From positions 4,207,501 to 4,271,500 of the forward strand of contig NZ_CP145886.1 in the NCBI RefSeq assembly GCF_038049935.1: a stretch of 64,000 nt of DNA, written 5' to 3'. The position numbers and the translations under genes are program-made. Within the stretch, counting starts at the first letter, position 1, and each line of letters begins with the position of its first letter. This document shows, piece by piece, positions 9,504 to 18,158 of the stretch. Under the pieces are notes generated by a model. It was not told where the DNA came from. It saw only the letters and a program-made list of their open reading frames with translations, and searched no databases. This stretch comes from Rossellomorea sp. y25 (lineage in GTDB: Bacteria > Bacillota > Bacilli > Bacillales > Bacillaceae_B).

Positions 9504-11609
9504 CAATGTCACACGATCCACTTGTTGACGAAGTTGGATCATGTTATCTTTCACTCGTTGTGAAATTTCACATAATGCTTCAATCGAATTTCCTTTATGT
9601 TGACTGAGCTGGTGGACGATGTCGTCAAAGAGCATTTCCATTTCTTCATGGATGGCCATGGCCGATACATTGTAAATATGGATATTGGAGTAGCTCGTCA
9701 GATCAAAAATCGCCGAGTCGATATAAGGTCTGAAGCTGTCCAGTAACGCCGGGAATCCAATCGTCAATCGGGTCAATCCGTCTCGGAGTCCTTCAATGGT
9801 CGCAGCCAACTCATCGATCGGCTCCAGTGCGGAAGAAACGTACGAGCGGATTTTGTCATCGAAATCAGAGAAGATGCTGATGAGCTTTCCAGGAACCGTC
9901 CCACTTAGGGCAATATTCATGGCACCATTGATTTGAGCGGAGATGACCTCCAATGTGTTTTCGATGGCAAAAGCAAGCCCAGTCAAACCTCCCAATAGCG
10001 GCAATAGAAAACGGTGTGAAACTCCCTTGAAAGCTTCAAAGGATCCATCCAGGTAGATCTCTTTCACCTTCATACCGATAAGCATGTGATGAGACGTTTC
10101 CAGCACGTAGTCGTTCTTCTTCGGCATCACTACTTCATGTTGAACCGAGGCCCCCCCTGAAATGCTTGCACTTAAAGAAGAATCACGTTCTCCAAAGTTT
10201 TTTGCAAGGTCCCCAACCTGACTCTGAAATTCTGCTATGTGACTATTCATCTGCGCACTATTGAAGTTGATAATCTTATAGTGTGCCAGCATCTCGTTCA
10301 CAAGAAGATCCTCCAAGGTTTCTTTCCCCCCGCTAAATAGCTCAGGAATTTCTTTATGAAGGATGTTCTGCAGGAATCCTGTCAAACTGGTAATCTCCTG
10401 TTTGAATTCAAGCAGCTGATTCCGGGCCTGACCGAAAATACTTTCGACACTGACGCTTCGGTTGAATAAGTGCTCCACGAGTTCGACAGGTGGGGAATTC
10501 AAAACACCATTGAGAGATTTACTGGCGTTTTCAGCCATATTCAAAAGAGAAATAAGATGGTCGATCTCCGAGGTCAAACGATGTCCCGTCGTCGTGATGC
10601 CTATGAATAAAGGGTTCCCGATCAAATTTTCGAAGGAATCCTCAAAGATCATCTGCAGGCGGCTCAACCGCTCGGAGTACCGGTCTCCCTCATGCTGGGC
10701 GATTTCCTGTGAATGGATCAAGTAGTCCCCGGCATACCCCAACCTTGTGGTGACATCACCTGCCAGGGCCTCAGCCAACAGGTTAAGATTCTCACGATTG
10801 ATTTCGATCCTTTCCGAATGACCGCCATAGAGGGGTTCCCCCGTCCAGATGCTAGTCATGATGTGGGCATCGGCTTCAACATGGATTTCACCGTAACCAG
10901 GTTCCCCATCTAGACCAATTACGTATTTCCCACCATCGGTATACCCCGTATGATTGTTTGTCAGGATACTGAACTTCTCGCCGATCACCGGTATCCCTGT
11001 CGAAATATCGTATCTCTTTCCTGGAATTCGCGAATCAAGATTCAGGGCAATGAGAGTTCCGGTTAAGACGTCATAGTTGGTGAAGTAATTGGTGATGTTG
11101 TCGTAGCTTTTGTTAGGATCGATCACCCCTTTTGGAAGAAGTGCCGGGTTTAGGGTAACTGCTTTAATATCTGGGCGATTTCTGACGGCGTAGGTTGCTA
11201 ATGGACCACCAAGAGAGTTTCCCGTGGCGTATTTCACTCCGCCTTTATTTTTACTTTCCTTATCTACTTTTGCGAGATAACTTTCCGCTGCCTCCAGTTG
11301 GGGGAGTGTCAAATCGCTTAAAAGTTGGACATCTGTTAATAAATCTTGATTCCCGTTTACAGCACCTGCATCTGTACCAACATAAATTACTGAAATTTCT
11401 TTTGTCTTAAAGTTCTCGACTGTTAGAGCATCAAGTCCTGATGGGTGTTCATACATTGTGTCTATGACCTTATAGTCATGACCATTAACGGTTACTTTGT
11501 CAGTAACTTTTGGATGCTCATAAGCAACTAACCCAGCTAATTCAACTAAATCTTTATCCATATTAATTTTATTTACTTCTTGTATAAGTGGTTTTTGTAA
11601 TTTAGTCAT
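9501..11609 (-). CDS. TslA-like lipase, candidate type VII secreted toxin
   Basis: A 702-residue protein with an N-terminal alpha/beta-hydrolase domain (about 1-280) and a long helical C-terminal region (about 290-702). The nucleophile elbow GNSLGG puts the catalytic Ser at 132; D180 (TNYDVLTG) and H220 (NNHTGYTDGG) fit the rest of a lipase triad. This lipase-first, helical-domain-last layout is that of Staphylococcus aureus TslA, a phospholipase A exported by the type VII system and neutralised by the lipoprotein TilA. There is no Sec signal peptide. I chose the ATG at 11609 because AAAGGTGA lies 8 bases upstream; the GTG at 11621 sits within that site. The gene directly follows lipoprotein genes by 14 bases, which supports a toxin-immunity operon. 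Toxin function is inferred. Confidence 0.7.
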   Translation of the reverse strand: MTKLQKPLIQEVNKINMDKDLVELAGLVAYEHPKVTDKVTVNGHDYKVIDTMYEHPSGLDALTVENFKTKEISVIYVGTDAGAVNGNQDLLTDVQLLSDLTLPQLEAAESYLAKVDKESKNKGGVKYATGNSLGGPLATYAVRNRPDIKAVTLNPALLPKGVIDPNKSYDNITNYFTNYDVLTGTLIALNLDSRIPGKRYDISTGIPVIGEKFSILTNNHTGYTDGGKYVIGLDGEPGYGEIHVEADAHIMTSIWTGEPLYGGHSERIEINRENLNLLAEALAGDVTTRLGYAGDYLIHSQEIAQHEGDRYSERLSRLQMIFEDSFENLIGNPLFIGITTTGHRLTSEIDHLISLLNMAENASKSLNGVLNSPPVELVEHLFNRSVSVESIFGQARNQLLEFKQEITSLTGFLQNILHKEIPELFSGGKETLEDLLVNEMLAHYKIINFNSAQMNSHIAEFQSQVGDLAKNFGERDSSLSASISGGASVQHEVVMPKKNDYVLETSHHMLIGMKVKEIYLDGSFEAFKGVSHRFLLPLLGGLTGLAFAIENTLEVISAQINGAMNIALSGTVPGKLISIFSDFDDKIRSYVSSALEPIDELAATIEGLRDGLTRLTIGFPALLDSFRPYIDSAIFDLTSYSNIHIYNVSAMAIHEEMEMLFDDIVHQLSQHKGNSIEALCEISQRVKDNMIQLRQQVDRVTL

Positions 11610-11623
11610 ATCCCAAATCACCT

Positions 11624-12550
11624 TTATTTAGATTTAATTAATTCAGTTTTTATTGAATTATCCTTATATCCCTCAGATGATTCTTTGTGTACACCATTAT
11701 CATTGATTATGATTTGATAAGTCCCATTAGGAATTGAATTCAATTTTTCTAAATCATTTGATACTTTATCTAGAATACTTTTACTCGGAGATACTTTATC
11801 CTCTTTCATAAATAGAATAATATTAATGTTTATATATTGTTCATCAAATGATTTTTTATCGAATGCATTTTTCAGGTCTTCTATGTTGGTATTCGAATTT
11901 TCCATATATAAATCATACACTGGCTGTATTGCCTCATCACCATTAAATGAAGTAATCGAATAATAGGGAGTCATGAAACCTGATCCGCCAACATTCTGAA
12001 GTGATTCAACAGTTCTACCCACTACCTCTTTTTCGGATACAACTCCATCAAGATAATTATCCAGATTAATAAACTCATCTTCGAAAATCAGTCTATACAA
12101 ACCTTCTCGAATTCCTTCTTCAACAACATCTTCCTGGGACCTTACTTCTTCGGAAATGATTTCTTTAGTTTTCTGGTTGATTGGAACAATGGCATAAGAA
12201 TAAAAATGGACAGGTCCTGTCGACTCTACAAATACCGTCACTCCATCTACATTTCCTACTAGATTATGAACTTTTACCTCAGTCTTATATTTTTCTAAGA
12301 AAAATTCCTTGACCGCTTTTTCTACTTCTTCTCTTTTAGCTTCAGCAATTTTATCGTTTTCTTCACCATTATTTAATGTGTACCCTTCACCTTTATAATC
12401 TTGCACTCTTTCATACTGAGCTGCCACTTCATTTTGTGCACTTTCCTTTTCATCCACACCATTACCATTCGCATTATCCATATTCATACATCCTCCAAGT
12501 AATAATGAAAGTCCGATTCCATATATAATCCACTTATTTTTTCTGTTCAT
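11624..12550 (-). CDS. DUF1672-like lipoprotein, candidate immunity protein (copy 1)
   Basis: A 308-residue lipoprotein with signal sequence and lipobox LLLGGC (Cys 21). The conserved body runs from VQDYKGEGYTL through VHNLVGNVDG.TVFVES, GLYRLIFEDEF, ESLQNVGGSG.MTPYY to the end motif IINDNGVHKES.EGYKDNSI. I assign it from memory to DUF1672, the family I associate with the TilA immunity lipoprotein of TslA systems. It starts after TTAGGAGGATCAGACATTC and sits 14 bases ahead of the lipase gene, so the two are probably cotranscribed. Anchored on the outer face of the membrane it could protect the cell from its own or a sibling's lipase. This is the only intact copy directly coupled to the toxin. 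Confidence 0.75.
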   Translation of the reverse strand: MNRKNKWIIYGIGLSLLLGGCMNMDNANGNGVDEKESAQNEVAAQYERVQDYKGEGYTLNNGEENDKIAEAKREEVEKAVKEFFLEKYKTEVKVHNLVGNVDGVTVFVESTGPVHFYSYAIVPINQKTKEIISEEVRSQEDVVEEGIREGLYRLIFEDEFINLDNYLDGVVSEKEVVGRTVESLQNVGGSGFMTPYYSITSFNGDEAIQPVYDLYMENSNTNIEDLKNAFDKKSFDEQYININIILFMKEDKVSPSKSILDKVSNDLEKLNSIPNGTYQIIINDNGVHKESSEGYKDNSIKTELIKSK

Positions 12551-12889
12551 GAATGTCTGATCCTCCTAATTGGATGGGTTCATTTAAAGAATTACCTTTA
12601 TATTGTATAAAAGTCTGTAAAGTATTAACAGTTCAATCGGGTAATACTTAGAGCAATCCAGTAAAACAGGAAAAAAGTAGGGGAGCAGACTTCTTCGTTA
12701 CGTTTCTTTCATCCTATTCATTTCACATATTCAACTTATGTCTTCAGACTCATATATTTGTATAATTACCCCAATTATTCAAATGATAACCTATAAGTTC
12801 TGAAAATAAATCTCCTGAAATTTAAGCTTATCACCAGGTCGGGAGTAGCTAGATAATCATAGTGGGTCACACAGCTCACCACTTTAACA
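12551..12889. other. Intergenic stretch in the lipoprotein array
   Basis: AT-rich; no gene or clear terminator was found between the first lipoprotein gene and the decayed second copy. Confidence 0.5.
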
Positions 12890-13812
12890 TTACTTCTTTA
12901 CAATGGAATCCGGAAACGTTAATTGCAAAGAATTATCTTTAATCCCATCGTCTACTTTTTCGTAATTAAATTATCATTAATGATTACACTGTAATTTCCT
13001 TTAGGTATCAAGCTCATAGACCTAATATCCTGCTGAACTTTATTAAATATTTCTTTATTAGGTTCTACATTTTCACTCTCCATATATAACTGAATGGTAA
13101 TATTATAATCTTCTGCTACGAAATCAGCTTTCGAAAATAGCGATTTAAGTTCACTGATGGGTATGCCAGGATCTTTCAGATATGCCTTATACACAGGTTG
13201 GATGGCTTTATCGTCCGGTGGAGTGGATAGATAAAAATAGGGGGTCATATAACCTGCCCTTCCGACATTTTCCAGTGATTTTTTCCTTTTCCCAACCACT
13301 TCATTTTCGGACTCTATCTTACTTAGATACTGGTCCATTAAATTCATCTTCAAATATAAGGTGATATAGACCTCCTTGAATGGCGCTCTCGCTTTCACCG
13401 TCCAAAGACGTAACGTCATCCTCTAATACCCTTTTGCGACTCAAATCGATTGGCACTATAGCGGTTGTAAAAAAGTGCACAGGTCCTTTCGACTCAACAA
13501 ATACTGTCGCACCATCCACATTTCCGACTATGTTATGGACTTTGACATCTGTTTTATACTTTTCCATAAAGAAATCCTTAGCTGCTTTTTTTACTTCATC
13601 ACTTTTTTCCTCTGCAATCTTACCTTCCTCTTCTCCATTTCTGAGGACATATCCGTCACCTTTATAATCTTGCACTCTCACAAAAGTATCTTTATATACT
13701 CCGTTAGCCTCTTTTGAATCAACATTGTTTTTTCATTATCCTGATACATACATCCACCAAGGAATAATAAAAGTCCGATTCCTCATATAACCCATTTATG
13801 TTTAGCATTCAT
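12890..13812 (-). pseudogene. Decayed DUF1672-like lipoprotein (copy 2)
   Basis: The full length of the family can still be followed, but it is interrupted at least four times. Codon 10 is TGA where copy 1 has a Tyr codon (KWVI-stop-GIGLLLFLGGC against KWIIYGIGLSLLLGGC). There is a frameshift in an A-run after the lipobox, another near 13360 that separates LIFEDEFNGP from the MDQYLSKIE part, and a last one near 12953 that separates IINDN from DDGIKDNSL. The lipobox Cys survives. No intact product can be made, so this copy no longer protects. Confidence 0.85.
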
Positions 13813-13856
13813 ATTTGTCTTATCCCTCTCTCTTCATAACCTCTATGTATGAGTAC

Positions 13857-14780
13857 CTACTCCTTAACAATCTCATCCGGAGTCGTCTTTTCGAGGGAAT
13901 TTTCTTTCACCCCTTCAAACGACTGTTTGAGGACTGTATTGTCATTGACGAAAATACTGTATGTTCCTTTTGGTATATCATCCATACTTTCAATATCGTT
14001 TACAACTCTATTAAATACCTTCTCATCCGGGTCAGTTTCTTTATCTTTCATAAATAAATTAATGACTACCTCAAAATAAGTAGGAATAAACGCTTGTTCA
14101 TTGTAAGTAGCCTTTAATTTTTCTCTACTAACCCGGGGATCTTCCATGTATAGCTCATAAACTGGTTTAATTGCTTCATCATTTGAAACGGAGGAAGATA
14201 AAAAGTAATAAGGTGTCATATATCCTGATCCACCAACATTCTGAAGGGATTCAATCGTTCTTCCAGTAACGGGTTCTTCCTTTACAATTTTCTCTAAATA
14301 CTCCTCCAAACGATCAAACTCGTCTTTAAATATTTTTCTGTATAAACCTTCTGTTATGGCACCCTCCACCTGTCCTTCTTGAGAAAACACATCGTCTGAC
14401 AGAATTTTTTTATTTGATTGATCGATTGGAACAACTGCATACGTGTAAAAATGAAGAGGATTAGTTGATTCCACAAATACTGTAGCTCCGTCTATATTGC
14501 CTACAATATTATGGACATGTACCTCTGTCTTATATTCTTTCAAGAAAAAATCTTTTACCGCTTTCTCTACTTCTTCACGTTTGCCTTCGGCAATCTTGTC
14601 TGTTTCTTCCCCATTTTTCAGGGTGTATCCTTCTCCAATATACTCCTGGACACTTACAAATTGATTCTTCACCTGTTTTTTAGGATATTCTTTTTCATTC
14701 ACACCATTCCCATTCGCACATCCGCCTAGCAACAATGGAAAGGCGATTCCGCATATAAACCATTTATTTTTAGTGACCAT
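13857..14780 (-). CDS. DUF1672-like lipoprotein, candidate immunity protein (copy 3)
   Basis: A 307-residue paralogue of copy 1 with signal sequence and lipobox PLLLGGC. It keeps all family blocks (VQEYIGEGYTL, VHNIVGNIDGATVFVES, ESLQNVGGSGYMTPYY, IFVNDNTVLKQSFEGVKENS). The start at 14780 follows GGAGGTG by 9 bases; a longer frame without a ribosome binding site exists. Its divergence from copy 1 suggests it may neutralise a different toxin variant. It lies upstream of the decayed copy 2 on the same strand. Confidence 0.75.
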   Translation of the reverse strand: MVTKNKWFICGIAFPLLLGGCANGNGVNEKEYPKKQVKNQFVSVQEYIGEGYTLKNGEETDKIAEGKREEVEKAVKDFFLKEYKTEVHVHNIVGNIDGATVFVESTNPLHFYTYAVVPIDQSNKKILSDDVFSQEGQVEGAITEGLYRKIFKDEFDRLEEYLEKIVKEEPVTGRTIESLQNVGGSGYMTPYYFLSSSVSNDEAIKPVYELYMEDPRVSREKLKATYNEQAFIPTYFEVVINLFMKDKETDPDEKVFNRVVNDIESMDDIPKGTYSIFVNDNTVLKQSFEGVKENSLEKTTPDEIVKE

Positions 14781-14817
14781 GAACGTATACACCTCCACTA
14801 TTGAACTTAAAACATTC

Positions 14818-15228
14818 TTAATCCATCAGAAAAACATCCTCTTCTATCGAATTATCTTTAAACCCCTCAAAGGATTCTTTATGGACTCCATTATCATTTA
14901 CCGCTACCCTGTAGGTCCCCCGGGGAATCGATCCAGCTTATTAAATTCATTTTCAAAAATGAGACGATATGATCCCCCCTTGATCCTGTCCTCTACTTGC
15001 CCCTCTTCCGTAAACACGCGATCCGTCAGCACCTTTTCCTACTTCCCCACGATTGGATTCTGCAATTTTGTCGGTTTCTTTTCTATTTGGGAGGGTGTAT
15101 CCTTGTCCATTATAGTCCTGGACGCTTACATATCCACCTTCCTCTACCCCTTCCTGAGAAGAAATGCCACCTCCGAGCAGCAAGAAAATAAAAGAAATAC
15201 AAATGATCCATGCTCCGGTTTTGTTAAT
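14818..15228 (-). pseudogene. Remnant of a DUF1672-like lipoprotein (copy 4)
   Basis: Fragments line up in order with copy 3: NKTGAWIICISFIFLLLGG at the signal sequence, VQDYNGQGYTL, then in another frame VLTDRVFTEEGQVEDRIKGG and SYRLIFENEFNKLD, then RGTYRVAVNDNGVHKESFEG to the stop. Two internal deletions remove roughly residues 80-130 and 175-265, the lipobox Cys codon is now Gly, and no ATG remains at the front. Confidence 0.85.
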
Positions 15229-15252
15229 ACCTATGTAACTCGCCCTGAATAA

Positions 15253-15654
15253 CTTTTGTAGTACTTCTTTATTGTAAAAGATAGTGTAAAATATTAACAG
15301 TTTGAGGATTTTAAGTTATTGTTCCAAAGAGGTTTTAAATAGCAGAGAAATAAGGAATATCACTAACGTGGGAATGAGAGGAATAGTGAAGTGTTACCGA
15401 AAAGGGTCCCGTAATCTATTAAGGATTGATGAAACTCTATTGAATCAGAAGTTCTTTCAGATCATCTTCCTTCACCATGGTCAATATTTCAAGTGGCAAG
15501 AAAACAGGAAAAAGCTGATTACATTACATAATCAGCCTATACACGAGCTTCTTAAGTACAGAGATAATTCCTTTGGACTGAGGTTCATTTTGAGTGGCTT
15601 TAACTGCGGAACGATAGCTTTTTTCAAGTGAATCTTGTTATAAACAAATGAAAA
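15253..15654. other. Intergenic stretch, no supported gene
   Basis: A 109-codon plus-strand frame (15302-15631) lacks a ribosome binding site and runs into the sipW terminator. A short minus-strand stretch (about 15530-15635) reads like LEKSYRSAVKATQNEPQ, which may be the tail of a lost gene. Confidence 0.4.
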
Positions 15655-15688
15655 AAGAGAAGCAAAAGGTCCGTCCCTCGCTTCTCTT
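15655..15688 (-). terminator. Terminator after sipW
   Basis: AAGAGAAGC pairs with GCTTCTCTT around a 16-base loop and is followed on the minus strand by TTTTTTC. The loop holds GGTCCGTCCCTC, as in the terminator at 261. Confidence 0.75.
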
Positions 15689-15696
15689 AAAACAAA

Positions 15697-16269
15697 TTAA
15701 GATACATTCTTCTCTATCGCATCTACCTTTTTTGCTGAAAGATCGATGGTCGAGATGGCTTTCCAGATCGTAAAACCTGAATATAAAAGGAGTAAAACTC
15801 CCGGGATGATGAACATCAATGCACCGTTTTTCGAATTCATGAAATTCATGAAGTATCCTATATAGGGAATCGTGAACCCATTGTATTCTGCCACTACATT
15901 TTCAGATAGCACAGGTTCAAGGTCCGGAGCGTCGTTATTGTCCCCTTTTGTTTTATACATTACATGTTCTCCGCTCTTTATCACTTCCAAAACCCGGTGA
16001 GTGATGAGAATGTTCTCTTTCTCTTTAAATGTAATAACATCGCCTTCTTTAAAACGGGTCATATCTCCCCCGGGCTTCACCGCAATGATTGATCCCGTTT
16101 GGATATCAGGTTCCATCGACCCTGATAATACTGTCTTTATTTGATAGCCCATGAATTGGGGTTCCCCACCGGCTGCCTTGGATGAAACGACAACAAATAT
16201 CATTATGAACAATACAGCATACAGAACGACCGTAATACTCGTACTTAGTATTCTTTTTGCTAGCTTCAT
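15697..16269 (-). CDS. sipW: Signal peptidase I, ER-type (SipW-like)
   Basis: A 190-residue membrane protease. One N-terminal transmembrane segment (about 8-30) is followed by LSGSMEPDIQTGS with the catalytic Ser, the box DVITFKEKENILITHRV with the His used by ER-type enzymes in place of Lys, and KGDNNDAPD. A second transmembrane segment lies at about 150-170. SipW-type peptidases process TasA and TapA. It is the last gene of the tasA-tapA-sipW series, 23 bases after tapA. In Bacillus subtilis the order is tapA-sipW-tasA, so the locus is rearranged here. Confidence 0.92.
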   Translation of the reverse strand: MKLAKRILSTSITVVLYAVLFIMIFVVVSSKAAGGEPQFMGYQIKTVLSGSMEPDIQTGSIIAVKPGGDMTRFKEGDVITFKEKENILITHRVLEVIKSGEHVMYKTKGDNNDAPDLEPVLSENVVAEYNGFTIPYIGYFMNFMNSKNGALMFIIPGVLLLLYSGFTIWKAISTIDLSAKKVDAIEKNVS

Positions 16270-16292
16270 TTTTTATCAACCTTACCTTTCTT

Positions 16293-17162
16293 TTACTCTT
16301 GATTACTAGTTTTATCAGGTGAAGCTGGAGATGGTTCTACCTGTTCTTCTTCCTTGGATGGGGGCGCTTCTGAATTTTGGACACTTGCTCCTGTAACTTC
16401 GGGTTGTGCATTCTCTTCTGGTTCTGGCTCAGCAGGTACTGCAGGCTGTTCAGGTTCTTGCTTTTCCTCTTCCTGTGGTGGAGATTCTTCCTTATTGTTC
16501 TCTTTAATTTGATCATTAGCTGTGTCAGTTTCGGTTACTTCCTGTTCTTCTTTTTTGTCTATTTCTTCTGGTGGCACAGGTTTACTTTCATCTCCGCCCT
16601 TATCAGGGGCTTTTGGTGTTTCTTTGTCGCACTTTATAGTAATTGTTTCACTCCATAATTCATGTCTGGTATCTTCCTTATTTCCGTGTCCTGGGCGTTG
16701 AAGGGCTTTGAATTTATAAGATCCCGGCTTAGTTGTGTTAAAGACGATCTTGTCTGTTCCACCTTCAGGTATAGGTTGAATCATCCCACTACTTATCTTT
16801 TCACCGGCTTTCATAGGATTTTTTCCACCAGGTTCATAGAATACTTCATATTCCGTTGTACCTTGCATGGCACTTCCCGTATTCACAATTCTGGTTGAAA
16901 TATCAATTGGGGAACAAGCCTTAACCGTCCTATCCTGTTGATCAGGGAAGCTTAGAGAACTGTTATCCCATATACTCCAAGTTCCAGCAGTGATTACACC
17001 AGTTACATGGTCTTGATCGTTAAAGTAGGCGCCTGTACTACCGTCTACAAAAGAAGTCGTGATGGTAGTGGCATACCAGATGACCATTAACTGACATAGA
17101 AGCTTCCACTTTTTTGTTGGGGTTTTGTGTTTTCTTGTTCTTGGGTATCTTATGGAGATCAC
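16293..17162 (-). CDS. tapA: TapA-like amyloid fibre assembly/anchoring protein
   Basis: A 289-residue exported protein. The basic N-terminus and hydrophobic stretch (KWKLLCQLMVIWYATT) precede STGAYFND, the usual cleavage region of TasA/TapA proteins. The middle (about 45-180) carries CSPIDISTRIVNTGS and PGSYKFKALQRPGH...ELWSE, matching TapA in plan. The C-terminal third is a disordered tail rich in Glu, Pro and Lys, as in B. subtilis TapA. The start is a GTG without a well-spaced ribosome binding site; no better in-frame start exists before the signal sequence. Two hairpins separate it from tasA upstream. Confidence 0.8.
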   Translation of the reverse strand: MISIRYPRTRKHKTPTKKWKLLCQLMVIWYATTITTSFVDGSTGAYFNDQDHVTGVITAGTWSIWDNSSLSFPDQQDRTVKACSPIDISTRIVNTGSAMQGTTEYEVFYEPGGKNPMKAGEKISSGMIQPIPEGGTDKIVFNTTKPGSYKFKALQRPGHGNKEDTRHELWSETITIKCDKETPKAPDKGGDESKPVPPEEIDKKEEQEVTETDTANDQIKENNKEESPPQEEEKQEPEQPAVPAEPEPEENAQPEVTGASVQNSEAPPSKEEEQVEPSPASPDKTSNQE

Positions 17163-17192
17163 ATCCTTTGGATATGTGATGAATTAATTTCT

Positions 17193-17229
17193 TGAAGAAG
17201 TCAGAAGTTATATCCTTCTGACTTCTTCA
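17193..17229 (-). other. Perfect 15-bp hairpin between tasA and tapA
   Basis: TGAAGAAGTCAGAAG at 17193 pairs without mismatch with 17215-17229 around a 7-base loop. No T-run follows in the direction of transcription, so it is more likely an RNA stability or processing element than a terminator. Confidence 0.7.
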
Positions 17230-17255
17230 GAAAATCAAATTATTATTTAATAGAA

Positions 17256-17281
17256 GAAAGGTGGGTGGGGACCCACCTTTC
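17256..17281 (-). terminator. Attenuator-type hairpin just after tasA
   Basis: An 11-bp GC-rich stem (GAAAGGTGGGT / ACCCACCTTTC) with loop GGGG lies 12 bases after the tasA stop and is followed only by CTTCTATTAAAT. A leaky terminator would give more tasA than tapA-sipW message. Confidence 0.6.
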
Positions 17282-17293
17282 CATTATTCTATC

Positions 17294-17887
17294 TTAACGT
17301 TCTACACCTGCGCCTTGCTTACCATCAAATGTCCATTCTAGTTTAAGGGAATCGCCTTGGAATCTGTTTTGGTCTTGGCCATTCTCTACAAATTCGTATT
17401 GAACATAAAGAGTATCTGTACTCCCTGCAGCAAGGTTCCCTCCATGCTCAGCAAACCACCCACTCCAGAAATTCCCTTCAATAACATCTGGAGACATATT
17501 TTTCAAATCATATAAAGTTGTGGACCAAATTGGTGCATCTAATTTATCTGCATTTATTAAGAAATTAACTCGAATATGTTTTCCTAAATCTTCTGTATTG
17601 TTATTATTTGCATCGGTTACAGTGTATTTCGTCATTAAATCAATTGTTGCAATATCAAGCGTTCCACCATTAACTAATTCAAATGAACGTAGCATTGTAT
17701 CTCCTGGTTTAATATTACCTACATCGACAATTGTTGTTGGATTTGCACTCAGATCTAATGTACCTGCTGCAAACGTTGCGTTAGCTTCTGCAGTATCACT
17801 AAAGTACGCATATGTACCTCCCCCAACTAATGCCAATCCTAGTGCCGCTGATGCTACGCCTAAACCTAATTTTTGCTTAATACTCAT
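17294..17887 (-). CDS. tasA: TasA/CalY-family biofilm fibre protein
   Basis: A 197-residue secreted protein with signal segment KQKLGLGVASAALGLALVGG followed by TYAYFSDTAEANATFAAGTLDL, the family hallmark. TasA forms the main protein fibres of the biofilm matrix and is processed by SipW. The start at 17887 is chosen because GGAGGAATTTAGAA precedes it; the longer frame covers that site. It is the first gene of its operon here, under a promoter at 17971-17999 flanked by SinR-like boxes. Confidence 0.9.
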   Translation of the reverse strand: MSIKQKLGLGVASAALGLALVGGGTYAYFSDTAEANATFAAGTLDLSANPTTIVDVGNIKPGDTMLRSFELVNGGTLDIATIDLMTKYTVTDANNNNTEDLGKHIRVNFLINADKLDAPIWSTTLYDLKNMSPDVIEGNFWSGWFAEHGGNLAAGSTDTLYVQYEFVENGQDQNRFQGDSLKLEWTFDGKQGAGVER

Positions 17888-17943
17888 TTCTAAATTCCTC
17901 CTCGTTTTCATCCTATTATTCGGTTCGTTCAAAAGTTTATTTT

Positions 17944-18109
17944 GTTCTTTTTAACGAACCTTACACTTGAAGTATAAGACAAATGTCATAGATTGAAAAA
18001 CTTCAAATCCGGTCGTTTATTCGTTAAAAAGAACAAAAAGCGTGGTTTTCCTCTATTTATCTCTATATATCTTATCTTTCTATTTATTATTGAGAACGTT
18101 TTGTTCTTT
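17944..18109. promoter_or_regulatory. SinR-type operator cluster upstream of tasA
   Basis: The SinR-like box GTTCTTT occurs at 17944-17950 (inside GTTCTTTTTAACGAAC), in reverse as AAAGAAC at 18028-18034, and again at 18103-18109, where it forms an inverted pair with AGAAC at 18093-18097. The boxes lie on both sides of the predicted promoter, fitting repression by SinR, the known regulator of tasA operons. Confidence 0.6.
17971..17999 (-). promoter_or_regulatory. Putative sigma-A promoter of tasA
   Basis: On the minus strand TTTTCA and TATACT are separated by 17 bases, about 85 bases before the tasA start codon. Confidence 0.55.
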
Positions 18110-18135
18110 ATAATATACACCCGAACGCGAGTCAA

Positions 18136-18156
18136 GGGACAGGTTCCCTGGCTCCC
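18136..18156. repeat. REP-like palindrome next to the transposase remnant
   Basis: GGGACAGGTTCCCTGGCTCCC, one member of the family spread over the window, directly abuts the 3' end of the RAYT remnant. Confidence 0.55.
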
Positions 18157-18158
18157 AA

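Noticed and set aside
15302..15631. 109-codon plus-strand frame
   Set aside because: No ribosome site; composition does not look coding and it faces the sipW terminator.
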